DNA from: Candidatus Heimdallarchaeota archaeon LC_3
GTDB taxonomy: Archaea; Asgardarchaeota; Heimdallarchaeia; Hodarchaeales; LC-3
NCBI GenBank assembly: GCA_001940645.1
Contig: MDVS01000144.1
Span: forward strand, 1-64,000
Length of the DNA: 64,000 nt
Direction of reading: 5' to 3'
The translations under genes and the position numbers were made by a program. Of this stretch, positions 25,645 through 34,592 are shown one piece after another (positions within the stretch are counted from its first letter, which is position 1; every line of letters starts with the position of its first letter). Below the pieces are notes generated by a model. The model ran no database searches, was not told the origin of the DNA, and saw nothing but the letters and a program-made list of their open reading frames with translations.

Positions 25645-27207
25645 ATGAAAGATTTTAAAATTAATCAAGTAGAACCTGGTGAATCAATAGTAGAGATGCA
25701 GAACATCACGAAGAGATTTATGGGTGTGGTAGCAAATGATAATATTAATTTTAATCTGAAAGCGTGTGAAGTTCATGCTTTACTAGGAGAAAACGGTGCA
25801 GGTAAATCCACCTTGATGAACATTTTATACGGACTCTATCGATCTGATTCAGGCGAAATTCGAATTCAAGGAATACCTGTTACTCTTAGATCACCAAAAG
25901 ACGCTATTAAGATTGGAATAGGAATGGTTCATCAACATTTCACGCTAATCCCTGCAATGACTGTTGCAGAGAATATTATTCTCGGAATGAAGTCTTCTAG
26001 AAAACCTCTCCTGAATCTTGCTCAAGCTGAGCAGCGAATCCTCAATCTCTCAAAAAGCTACAACTTAAAAGTTGATCCCAAGGCAAAGATAGAACAACTC
26101 CCTATGGGTACTCGCCAGCGTGTTGAGATAATAAAAGCTCTATACCGAGGTGCACGGATACTAATTCTCGATGAACCTACCTCAGTTCTCACTCCTTTGG
26201 AAGCTAATGATTTGTTTGTTACACTGAAATCTATGGTTAAAGATGAGATGACTGTTGTCATTATAACTCATAAGTTACCGGAAGTTTTTGCCATAAGCGA
26301 CCGTGTTACAGTCCTCAGACGTGGTCGTTTTGTTGAGACAGTTGAGATCAAACAAACAACCCTAGAAGACCTTTCGATGAAAATGATTGGAAGATCGATT
26401 CATTCTGAACACGAGAAGGCTGGTTTCAAACCAGGTAAGGTTGTTCTCGACATTAAAGGTCTTAAAGCAATGAATGACAAGAATCAGGAAGCCCTCAAGG
26501 ATATTTCTTTCTCAATTCGTGAGGGTGAGATATTGGGTGTTGCTGGGGTGGCAGGAAATGGTCAGAAGGAGCTCGCAGATGTACTAACAGGTATGAGACC
26601 ATGTACAGCAGGTATGATTCGTTTTCGGGAGCAAGATGTAACTAATTACGCACCCAAGAAACTAATAAAACTAGGTATTGGTGACATACCAGAAGACCGA
26701 GAAGGTACAGGACTTTTGATGAACTTTTCTATCGCGGAGAATTTGATTCTGGAGTCCCATGCCGAGACCCCCTTCTCACATCGATGGTTCTTGCCATTTG
26801 GCAAACAGTTCTTCTTGAAAGAGGATGAAATCCAAAAGCATGCAGAACGAATAATAGAAGAATATGACATCAAAATACCAAGTGTGGATGTTCCTGCTAG
26901 AAATTTGTCAGGTGGAAACCTCCAACGGCTTCTATTAGCAAAAGTTCTTAGTAGAAATCCAAAATTGCTAATTGCTGCTCAACCTACGGCTGGTTTAGAC
27001 GTAGGAGCAACAGAATTCATATCTAACAAATTATTGGAAGAAAGAAGGAAAAAAATGGCGATTTTACTGATTTCCGAAGACTTGGACGTTATTTTATCTC
27101 TGAGTGATCGCATTGCAGTTTTCTATGAGGGAAAAATTGTTGGAATTGTTCCTGTTGCTGATGCAGAGATCAGTGAGATCGGTCGTATGATGACTGGTGT
27201 TTCTTAG
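25645..27207 (+). CDS. BMP-type importer ATPase with two ABC domains
   Basis: About 520 residues from ATG 25645; the frame opens at 25555, but the extra 30 residues do not look conserved. Domain 1 has Walker A GENGAGKST, Q-loop GMVHQHFTLIPAMTV, atypical signature LPMGTRQRVEI and Walker B ILILDEPTSVLTP. Domain 2 has a relaxed Walker A (GVAGNGQKE), signature LSGGNLQRLLLAKVL and a Walker B in which the usual DEP is AQPTAGLD. This asymmetry is normal for NupO/YufO-type ATPases that power BMP importers. It lies between the binding protein and the AllH-like gene. Confidence 0.9.
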   Translation: MKDFKINQVEPGESIVEMQNITKRFMGVVANDNINFNLKACEVHALLGENGAGKSTLMNILYGLYRSDSGEIRIQGIPVTLRSPKDAIKIGIGMVHQHFTLIPAMTVAENIILGMKSSRKPLLNLAQAEQRILNLSKSYNLKVDPKAKIEQLPMGTRQRVEIIKALYRGARILILDEPTSVLTPLEANDLFVTLKSMVKDEMTVVIITHKLPEVFAISDRVTVLRRGRFVETVEIKQTTLEDLSMKMIGRSIHSEHEKAGFKPGKVVLDIKGLKAMNDKNQEALKDISFSIREGEILGVAGVAGNGQKELADVLTGMRPCTAGMIRFREQDVTNYAPKKLIKLGIGDIPEDREGTGLLMNFSIAENLILESHAETPFSHRWFLPFGKQFFLKEDEIQKHAERIIEEYDIKIPSVDVPARNLSGGNLQRLLLAKVLSRNPKLLIAAQPTAGLDVGATEFISNKLLEERRKKMAILLISEDLDVILSLSDRIAVFYEGKIVGIVPVADAEISEIGRMMTGVS

Positions 27208-27272
27208 GGATATATTCATGAGAATCTTATTTGTATTATTCAGGACTGAGCTTAAATGAGGACCATCCTACA

Positions 27273-28274
27273 ATGACTAATCCGAAACTAGCCCATTATT
27301 ACTTGGATCATCATACTGGATCTTTATTTATAAATGCCCACTCAATAGGTTTATCAGCTGCTGACAGGATTCAAACAGGTATAATAGGTAAGATACATAG
27401 TATATTTCAGCGTGTTATAAACATCACTGTGCTTGAAAACCATCTAATTAGTTTGGTTGGAGAAGAGATAGGACATGGATCATTGAACATTCTTGTGAAT
27501 TTTCCTACTCACATAAATCTAACAACTATGGGGATTAAGGTAGGTGATGTAGTAATACGAGTCGGTGAGTCGATAGTTGTCGGTCCCATTGTGATATCAA
27601 CCGAGAGGACTAAAATTTGGAAGCCAAGAAAAAATTTCAAAGGAAATTTGCAACCTATCGAGACTATTATGTCGAGTTTAGAGGTATTGAGAAATGTAGC
27701 TCTTGCTTCTGATTATCTCAGTGGTCTTGGCGAATTAATTGCATTCACTTGCATAAACGGTCTCAAAGTCTCTAAAACTGAGAATTTGGGATCTGTTGCT
27801 CATATAGTGTTACCTCACATCTTAGAACTACTCAAAGCAATCAAATCTGGTCATTCTCATAATATAATACGAATTACCAGACATCTCATCGGGCTGGGTC
27901 CAGGATTAACTCCTGCTGCTGATGATATGCTTCTTGGGTTGATGATAAGTATGTTTTATATATCAGAAAACTTTACTGAAATTAGAATTGACACTAAGAA
28001 AATTAATATAGATATTGTGTCTCCCATCTCAGGACAGACTACAATAATAAGTGAAGAATTCTTAAGAGAGGCTTCAATTGGAAATGTAAATGAACCTATC
28101 GCATTACTTATGGAGAATTTGTTAACTTCAGAGAAGAATATTGAGAGTTCTGTTAGAAACGTCTTATCATTGGGTGGTACGTCGGGTGCTGATACTGTAT
28201 TTGGAATCATCCTAGGGTCATATTTAATGCTAAGTAGTTATTTTTTTGTGAGGGAGGATTTTAAGAACTTTTGA
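27273..28274 (+). CDS. allH: DUF2877 / AllH-like subunit of oxamate carbamoyltransferase
   Basis: 333 residues from ATG 27273, which has GAGGA at 27258-27262; a TTG at 27231 also opens the frame. DUF2877 (YlbF) family markers are LIGLGPGLTPAADDMLLGL and LSLGGTSGADTVFGIILG. E. coli AllH is the third subunit needed with AllF and AllG for oxamate carbamoyltransferase activity. The FdrA-like gene follows after 24 bases. The residue-level mechanism of the family is not known to me. Confidence 0.82.
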   Translation: MTNPKLAHYYLDHHTGSLFINAHSIGLSAADRIQTGIIGKIHSIFQRVINITVLENHLISLVGEEIGHGSLNILVNFPTHINLTTMGIKVGDVVIRVGESIVVGPIVISTERTKIWKPRKNFKGNLQPIETIMSSLEVLRNVALASDYLSGLGELIAFTCINGLKVSKTENLGSVAHIVLPHILELLKAIKSGHSHNIIRITRHLIGLGPGLTPAADDMLLGLMISMFYISENFTEIRIDTKKINIDIVSPISGQTTIISEEFLREASIGNVNEPIALLMENLLTSEKNIESSVRNVLSLGGTSGADTVFGIILGSYLMLSSYFFVREDFKNF

Positions 28275-28298
28275 AAAGATTTATTGACGGGATTTTAA

Positions 28299-29882
28299 AT
28301 GACGGTTACAGTTATTGTTCGTAAAGATACTTATCGGGACTCTGTGATTTTAATGAGGCTCTCTAACACAATTGTTGAGCTCGACGGAGTGTTGCAAGCA
28401 GGTGTTGTGATGGCTACACCTACAAACAAAAAATTTCTTAGAGATTTGAACCTTCTGAACGAAAATGCCGAAAATGCGGGTCCAAACGATCTTGTGATAG
28501 CTCTAGAAACCACAAATGAAAAAATTATGACTAAATCGCTCTCTGAAGTTGATAGACTCCTAACAACTAGAGTACTAAAAGACGATAGTAAAATAGTCCC
28601 AAAGACACTTGATTCTGCTCTTCGAGAGATACCTGACGCAAATCTAGTTGTGATTTCAGTACCTGGGAGATTTGCTAAGAGAGAAGCGTTAAAATCTCTT
28701 AAAAAGGGACTCAATGTCTTCCTCTTCAGTAGTAACGTATCCCTTGAAGATGAATTAGAGCTTAAACAAATTGCAGTCGAAAAAGGTCTCTTGATCATGG
28801 GTCCTGATTGCGGGACTGCAATAGTCAATAATGTAGTTTTAGGGTTTGGGAATGTCGTCAATCAAGGGAATATTGGATTAGTGGCAGCAGCCGGTACAGG
28901 ACTACAACAAGTATCCACTCTGATTCATAATGAGGGTTATGGTATATCCCAAGCAATTGGAACCGGTGGAAATGACCTTTCCAAAACTGTAGGAGGTGTC
29001 ATGATGATTGAAGGAATTAAGCGTCTTGAACACGATGATGAGACTAAAGTTATCGTTCTTATTTCTAAGCTTCCTGATCAAGAAATTTGTGAAAAAGTCT
29101 TAAAAATCGTTCGTCACTCAAATAAACCAGTTGTTGTAAATTTTATTGGTGGTGACTTTAAAAATATCAAAGGTCAAAACTACATTGTCTCTACAACTTT
29201 AGAAGATGCAGCCACCGCAGCTTGTGCTCTTGTTCAAGGAAAGCAATCAAACATTCGATTATTCACTGCATCAAGAGACGAAATCCTTTCTACCACCCAA
29301 TCAGAATGGTCTAGAATGTCTTCTAATCAGAAATTCGTACGGGGTCTTTATACTGGTGGAACACTTTCCTATGAAGCATTGGTTCTTCTAACACCTCTAC
29401 TCGGAGATATGTTCTCCAATTCACCACTAAATCATCATCTGAAGCTTGAAGATTCAGCTAAAAGCAAGAACCATACTTGTGTTGACATGGGGGCGGAAGA
29501 ATTTGTAATTGGAAGACTACACCCAATGATTGATTACACACTCCGAAATCAAAGAATTGTAAAAGAAGGAAATGACCCTGAGACCGCTGTTATTCTCTTG
29601 GATGTCGTTCTAGGATATGGATCTCATGATAATCCAGCAAATGAACTTATATCGCCAATCCAAGAATTACAAGCAAATACAAAACGTAACGGGAGATATT
29701 TACCTGTTATAGCCTCTATCGTGGGTACGGATCTTGATTATCAAGACCTTGACAAACAAAAAAAACTTTTAGAAGACCTAGGTGTTATAATTATGCCTAC
29801 TAACGCACAAGCAGCTCGCTTGGCGGCATTAATCGCGACTAGAGGTACAATACAAGATAAGCTTTTTGAGGAGGTCTTTTAA
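28299..29882 (+). CDS. allF: FdrA / AllF-like subunit of oxamate carbamoyltransferase
   Basis: 527 residues of the FdrA family, built on the succinyl-CoA synthetase alpha (CoA-ligase) fold. Markers: GPDCGTAIVNNVVLGFGNVV, GLVAAAGTGLQQVSTLIH, QAIGTGGNDLSKTVGG, and in the second half VRGLYTGGTLSYEAL and GRLHPMIDYTLRN. AllF with AllG and AllH splits oxamate plus carbamoyl phosphate; the reverse direction conserves energy from ureides. Its TAA overlaps the ATG of the small next gene (TAATG). Confidence 0.9.
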   Translation: MTVTVIVRKDTYRDSVILMRLSNTIVELDGVLQAGVVMATPTNKKFLRDLNLLNENAENAGPNDLVIALETTNEKIMTKSLSEVDRLLTTRVLKDDSKIVPKTLDSALREIPDANLVVISVPGRFAKREALKSLKKGLNVFLFSSNVSLEDELELKQIAVEKGLLIMGPDCGTAIVNNVVLGFGNVVNQGNIGLVAAAGTGLQQVSTLIHNEGYGISQAIGTGGNDLSKTVGGVMMIEGIKRLEHDDETKVIVLISKLPDQEICEKVLKIVRHSNKPVVVNFIGGDFKNIKGQNYIVSTTLEDAATAACALVQGKQSNIRLFTASRDEILSTTQSEWSRMSSNQKFVRGLYTGGTLSYEALVLLTPLLGDMFSNSPLNHHLKLEDSAKSKNHTCVDMGAEEFVIGRLHPMIDYTLRNQRIVKEGNDPETAVILLDVVLGYGSHDNPANELISPIQELQANTKRNGRYLPVIASIVGTDLDYQDLDKQKKLLEDLGVIIMPTNAQAARLAALIATRGTIQDKLFEEVF

Positions 29883-30058
29883 TGACTGAGAAAGATAAGT
29901 TGTTTAACAGAAAACTGAAGGTTATCAATATTGGGATTGAAATGTTTGCTGATGACTTAAAGAAACAGGATGTGGAAGTTATACATGTAAATTGGCAACC
30001 TCCTGCTGGAGGCGACCTTGATATCCTCAAATTACTCGAAAAACTTGAAGGAAGCTGA
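29882..30058 (+). CDS. small FdrA-domain protein
   Basis: 58 residues, starting on the overlapping TAATG with the FdrA gene. KVINIGIEMFADDLKKQDV followed by EVIHVNWQPPAGGD matches the short conserved module found in FdrA/AllG-type systems, often annotated as an fdrA domain protein. Translational coupling suggests a stoichiometric small subunit. A +1 frame continues beyond the stop (EADFVLGTTNVDE), which may be chance or the trace of a longer product. No carbamate kinase gene follows in this window. Confidence 0.75.
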   Translation: MTEKDKLFNRKLKVINIGIEMFADDLKKQDVEVIHVNWQPPAGGDLDILKLLEKLEGS

Positions 30059-30394
30059 CTTTGTTCTTGGAACAACAAATGTTGATGAATAATTAATTAA
30101 GAAATTCAATTTTATAAAAACCATCGCTAACTTAACGTTTATTATTTGCAGTTAATATTTTCATTTTAATGACATAAAGGGGGAAGAATTTTATTTTTTT
30201 TCATTTATCTAAGGATCAAATTTTTTTATTTCTATATTTTCTTTAGGTTTTGTTTGCAATTTTGTGTAACAATTCTTAAAGTATTAATTATTTTTAACAT
30301 AATCTGTAGATAATATCTGTATTTACTTTATAATTCGATACTTCGATAGCTTTACAATTTGTTTCAAAATTCATTTTTTTATAGGTGGATCAAT
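30059..30394. other. intergenic region between ureide locus and Smc6-like gene
   Basis: About 335 very AT-rich bases. The first 60 can be read as a decayed continuation in another frame of the small FdrA-domain gene. The rest has T-runs (around 30190-30240) that could end transcription, and presumably the promoter of the Smc6-like gene. Nothing else is identified. AGGTGG at 30383-30388 is the ribosome site of the next gene. Confidence 0.4.
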
Positions 30395-33259
30395 TTGACT
30401 AGTGGCAAATTATTTATTCAAAAAATTTCTTTAAATAATTTTATGGCACATCAGTCAACTTCTATTGATGTGGAAAAACCTATTTTATTAATTAGTGGAG
30501 CTAATGGAGCTGGAAAATCTCAAATTATTGAAGCTATTCAATTAGCGTTTGGAGAATTATCTTCTCGTGCAAGAAAACTAGGAATTGGTTCATTAATTCA
30601 TCCAGATGCAGATCCAAAAAAAGCAGTAATTGAAATAACTGTTTCCAATCCAAAATACAATGGTCATAGAATTCTTGATATTGAAATCCCAGCACTTAAA
30701 CCTATTTTAGAAAATCCAAAAATAACTTTTAGGACAACAATCTATCCCCAAAAAGTAATTCGGGCTATTGGATCTGATAAACTTTTTAGAGAAATTCGAC
30801 AGCGAGATTTACGGAGAATGTTAACTCCTTTAGGTATTCGACCGAAAAACCAATTAACTTTCACAATTGCAGAAACAGTTGAAGTTTTCAGTCAAGAATC
30901 TCCATACAAAAAACTTCAAGTTCTTTTAGAGAACTTAGGTCAACTAGATCTAAAAGAACAAATTGTAATGAATGAAAAAATGTTACAAGAATCATTAAAA
31001 GAAACAACCAGACTTCAACAAAAACTACAAACAGAGAAGAGTAACTTAGAACTTTTTAGATCAATGTTTGAATATATTCAACAACGAAGTAAGCTCGAAG
31101 CGAGAGAGCAAGAAATCGTCCTAGAACGTAAGTGGATTGATGTTTATCAAAATGAGGATAAAAAAGATAAATTAGAAATTGACCTCGATGCGAATAAGGA
31201 AGCAAATGAAAAACTTTCTAAGGAAATAGAAAAGAATAATCAAAAAATAAAGGTTAATAGTTCTCTTAAAGAAAAAACAAAATTTCATGTTGAAAATTTA
31301 AAACTTGAAATAAAAAGTCTTGATAAAAACCGTGAAGATGATAAGGATAAGAGAAGCACACTAAAAGGGAGAATTACTGAACTTAAATCACTATCAGCTG
31401 ATAAGAAAAAAGCTCATGAAGAAATGAGTTATGTAATTAAAAATAAAAATAATGTTAAAGAGTTTCAAAACCAATTATCTGATTTAGACAATGAATTATC
31501 AAATAATAAACAAAATATGGAAAAATTTAATTTAGATTTACAAAATTTAGACGAAGAACAGAAAAAAGAAGATGAAAGAATCTCTAAATATGAACAAGAA
31601 ATTATTGAGCAATCGATCATTCTCAAACAAAAATTAGAAATGGAAGGACTATCTTCACACGTATTAGGCCCAATAATTGAGAAAATTCGTATCAAAGAAA
31701 ACCAAGTTCAATGGAAAGACGCTATAAAACCATTAATTGGGGATTATTTATTTTCGTTCGTTGCTTTAAATTCTGAAGCTTTTAATAAGACAAAGATGTT
31801 GTACGATACTGTTTTTGTTGACAAAAAACCCGCATTTCATGTTTTCTTATTTTCAGCAAAAGAAAGAAAGAAGCATCAACTAGATAACAGAATTTACTCA
31901 TTTGCTCCAGATTTATTAGAGGGTTCGCCAGAAATATTATTAACACTAAAAAATGTGATGAATAGCGGTGTAGCAGAGAAAAAGTCTGCAGCAATACTCG
32001 CTGAAGCAGCAAAAGAATTTCGTATATCGGTCTTAACTAGGGATACAAATGATTTTTACACTCCTGCTGGATCATTCACGAGACCGCCCAAACCAATTAA
32101 GAGTATATTGGGGGTAGAGTTACAGGAGCCAAAAAAACCAAAAGAAATTAGGATTCAAAGGAAGAATATTCAATCAAAAATAGCAGAATTACAACGAGAT
32201 CAACAAAAACTTGTCAAATCTAGGGGAGAATTAAGATCAAAGATTAATCTCTTTTCAAGTAATGACCAACAATTGTTCAGTAAGAAGATAGAACTTGAGG
32301 AAGATATTGCGGAAATAAATTCCCAAGTAAAAAAATTTCAAGAAAATGAAAAAAGTCTAAATTCTAGTATAGATAATTCAGAAAAACAAATTAAAGATTA
32401 CAGAAAAGAAATCAATCAAAAACAAGACACAATAAATGAGTTAGGGAGTGAAGTAAAGGTAATAGAAAATGAATTGAAAAATTTAGAAAAGAAAAAATTA
32501 GAGATAAATTCTAAGGTAAAAGAGCTAGCTGAAACAGTGAAACCTTTAATAGAAAATATTACAAATACTACTAAAGAGCTTTTATCATATGGTCCACGTC
32601 CAGAAGAAAGAAGAGAGAAAGAGACTGTAGTTAATGAGCTTACTGAAGTTAGGACTAAACTATCAATGATAAAAAACAAAAGTATTGGCATTGATAGACT
32701 TGAACACCAAGAAAATTTGGTACAAGAACTTCAAGAAACTTTTGATGACCGAAGAAAGCACTTAGAAAATCTTAGAGAAGATATTCAAAAGCGTAAAGAT
32801 GATTGGGAGAAAATTATAAAACCTTTCTTTATCTTATTGAATGAAAAGCTACAAGAACTTTCTAAAGATATATTTTATCAAACTAGAGTATTCATAAACC
32901 CTGAAGATTTGGATAAAGCAGGTTTAGTTCTGCAAGCAGTAACTAAAGAAGAATGGAGAAATGATACAGCTCTGAGTAGCGGAGAAAAAGTTATGCTAAT
33001 GGAATGTTTAATATTAGCATTACACGGACTATCAAATTCTCCTATACATGCTATTGATGAATTTACTCAACGATTAGATATGAAAAACAAAAACAAAGTA
33101 TTCAAAATTGTGGAAAAACTAATGAATACTTTATCAGAGGAAAAAAATGAACCTACACAATTCATACTCATTACTCAAGATGCTTTCGGGATAGATATTG
33201 GCGACATTCAACACATTGTTTTCGCTCAAGCTAAACTCCTTTCAAATTCAGAAAAATAA
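30395..33259 (+). CDS. Smc5/6-family (Smc6-like) SMC ATPase
   Basis: 954 residues from TTG at 30395, which has AGGTGG six bases upstream; an earlier TTG at 30359 gives 966. Head N-half: IQKISLNNFMAHQS and Walker A GANGAGKS, followed by ARKLGIGSLIHPDADPKKA, very like Smc6. Coiled coil runs from about residue 170 to 420 and 590 to 840. The hinge at about 430-560 reads GPIIEKIRIKENQVQWKDAI, the Smc5/6 style. C-half: LSSGEKVMLMECLILAL and Walker B PIHAIDEFTQRLD, comparable with the Smc6 P-F-R-A-L-D-E-F motif. Expected to dimerise and act on DNA. It is shorter than eukaryotic Smc6 because the arms are shorter. The next gene is probably its partner. Confidence 0.8.
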   Translation: MTSGKLFIQKISLNNFMAHQSTSIDVEKPILLISGANGAGKSQIIEAIQLAFGELSSRARKLGIGSLIHPDADPKKAVIEITVSNPKYNGHRILDIEIPALKPILENPKITFRTTIYPQKVIRAIGSDKLFREIRQRDLRRMLTPLGIRPKNQLTFTIAETVEVFSQESPYKKLQVLLENLGQLDLKEQIVMNEKMLQESLKETTRLQQKLQTEKSNLELFRSMFEYIQQRSKLEAREQEIVLERKWIDVYQNEDKKDKLEIDLDANKEANEKLSKEIEKNNQKIKVNSSLKEKTKFHVENLKLEIKSLDKNREDDKDKRSTLKGRITELKSLSADKKKAHEEMSYVIKNKNNVKEFQNQLSDLDNELSNNKQNMEKFNLDLQNLDEEQKKEDERISKYEQEIIEQSIILKQKLEMEGLSSHVLGPIIEKIRIKENQVQWKDAIKPLIGDYLFSFVALNSEAFNKTKMLYDTVFVDKKPAFHVFLFSAKERKKHQLDNRIYSFAPDLLEGSPEILLTLKNVMNSGVAEKKSAAILAEAAKEFRISVLTRDTNDFYTPAGSFTRPPKPIKSILGVELQEPKKPKEIRIQRKNIQSKIAELQRDQQKLVKSRGELRSKINLFSSNDQQLFSKKIELEEDIAEINSQVKKFQENEKSLNSSIDNSEKQIKDYRKEINQKQDTINELGSEVKVIENELKNLEKKKLEINSKVKELAETVKPLIENITNTTKELLSYGPRPEERREKETVVNELTEVRTKLSMIKNKSIGIDRLEHQENLVQELQETFDDRRKHLENLREDIQKRKDDWEKIIKPFFILLNEKLQELSKDIFYQTRVFINPEDLDKAGLVLQAVTKEEWRNDTALSSGEKVMLMECLILALHGLSNSPIHAIDEFTQRLDMKNKNKVFKIVEKLMNTLSEEKNEPTQFILITQDAFGIDIGDIQHIVFAQAKLLSNSEK

Positions 33260-33281
33260 TTACTCTTTCCTGGTAAATTAA

Positions 33282-34040
33282 ATGAATGAACAGTCATCAA
33301 ACAAAGATAAGAAACCTAATTTTGAAGCAAATAAAGGAGAGAAATTAAAAGAACTAAAAGATTCTGATGTAAGGACTGCTATTGGAGGAAAATTGCTAGA
33401 TTATAAAAAAAGGTTGAAATCAAAATCATCAGTTCTATATTCTGTTGATGAATCAGATATCCACAGGAAGGAAGTAGATGAAATCTATAATTCAATAAAG
33501 GAAATGCCAACACGATTATTAGATGGACGATTATACAATTTTTTTATTTTAATGCAAAAAAAACGTGATTTACTGTTTTTACAAGATAAAAGCTCCAGAG
33601 ATGATCGTGTAAAGAGATTAGCTAGATTTATGTTTCGATTGAGTACTCCAGTATTATTTTTAAATCATAATCATCATATCGAAATTAATTATCCACTAAA
33701 AGTTGAATACACTAAGGTTAATCAATCTTTAATAATTAATCGGAAAGATTTTGTTCAATCTACAGACGCTATTAATCCATTAATGACTCAAGAAGAATTA
33801 AAGCGAACCAGGCAGATTTTAAAAGCAAAACTCCTTAATAAAAAGACTTGGAGTGAAAGTGAATTAAATTCAGATTTGAATCATTCCGAAGCGGATTTAT
33901 TATCACAAATATTATCTTCTGATGATGAATTAATTATGATTTATACTAATAAAAGGATCAATTTTTTTTCAGAATCTAATGGGAAATTAACTAATAAGTC
34001 ATTAAAATCATTTGTTTTTATGTTTAAGCCAAATAAATAA
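33282..34040 (+). CDS. uncharacterised partner of the Smc6-like protein
   Basis: 252 residues, soluble, highly charged N-terminus (first 45 residues rich in Lys/Asp/Glu). A helical central part follows (DIHRKEVDEIYNSIKEMPT, FFILMQKKRDLLFLQ), and a C-terminal part of short strands with ELIMIYTNKRINFF. No catalytic motif is visible. It begins 22 bases after the SMC stop, so the two are co-transcribed. By position and size it could be a kleisin (Nse4-like) or another loader, but I cannot show this from sequence alone. Confidence 0.55.
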   Translation: MNEQSSNKDKKPNFEANKGEKLKELKDSDVRTAIGGKLLDYKKRLKSKSSVLYSVDESDIHRKEVDEIYNSIKEMPTRLLDGRLYNFFILMQKKRDLLFLQDKSSRDDRVKRLARFMFRLSTPVLFLNHNHHIEINYPLKVEYTKVNQSLIINRKDFVQSTDAINPLMTQEELKRTRQILKAKLLNKKTWSESELNSDLNHSEADLLSQILSSDDELIMIYTNKRINFFSESNGKLTNKSLKSFVFMFKPNK

Positions 34041-34044
34041 TCTT

Positions 34045-34494
34045 TTAATCTGATATTGTTAACCAATAAATGTGATAGCCTATATCAGGTAAAAAATTTG
34101 TAATCAGCCAAATATTTAAGAGTAAAATAAAAAGTTCTGGTTTAATAACGACAAAAGTAAGTAGTAAACCAATTAATATTGGTATTAAAATATTTAAAAA
34201 GACAAAAATAAATTGAATGTTCTCCCAACGATCAGATTGTGGTATTTCCCTTTTTAAACCTGAAAAACTTAAATGGATAATTTTTGCACGAATGTATGCT
34301 AAGAAAAAAAATAACAATACGACATACACTCCAGCTAAAAACCATGATATTAGGTCACTTGGAAAATTAATCATTGAAACCCAATAATCAAATGACTTAT
34401 CATTTATTCCTAAAAATAAATTTAAAACTATTAATATGACTAAAAATACATAAAGTGGAAGCATACGAAAAGTAATTGACAGTCGTGAAACCAT
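34045..34494 (-). CDS. small four-helix membrane protein, unknown
   Basis: 149 residues with about four hydrophobic helices (LYVFLVILIVLNLFLGI; WFLAGVYVVLLFFFLAYI; FIFVFLNILIPILIGLLL; ELFILLLNIWLITNFLP). A Ser/Arg N-terminus and a cytoplasmic loop SGLKREIPQSDRWE are the only polar parts. It is convergent with the SMC partner gene, 4 bases apart. No family recognised. Confidence 0.6.
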   Translation of the reverse strand: MVSRLSITFRMLPLYVFLVILIVLNLFLGINDKSFDYWVSMINFPSDLISWFLAGVYVVLLFFFLAYIRAKIIHLSFSGLKREIPQSDRWENIQFIFVFLNILIPILIGLLLTFVVIKPELFILLLNIWLITNFLPDIGYHIYWLTISD

Positions 34495-34592
34495 TTATTG
34501 TCCCATTCCGTTATAAATTATTTTAGGTTAATATACTTAGAAATAAATGTATCATTAAATAAAAGTTTTCAAGCGTTATTTCCAGCTTAAAA

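Noticed and set aside
25645..27207. Second ABC domain of the BMP ATPase taken as degenerate by mutation
   Set aside because: Relaxed Walker motifs in the second half are usual in ATPases of this importer family.
28331..28861. 176-codon frame antisense to the FdrA-like gene
   Set aside because: It lies wholly inside a well-supported gene, and its Ser/Thr/Arg-rich translation has no motif; a shadow of codon use.
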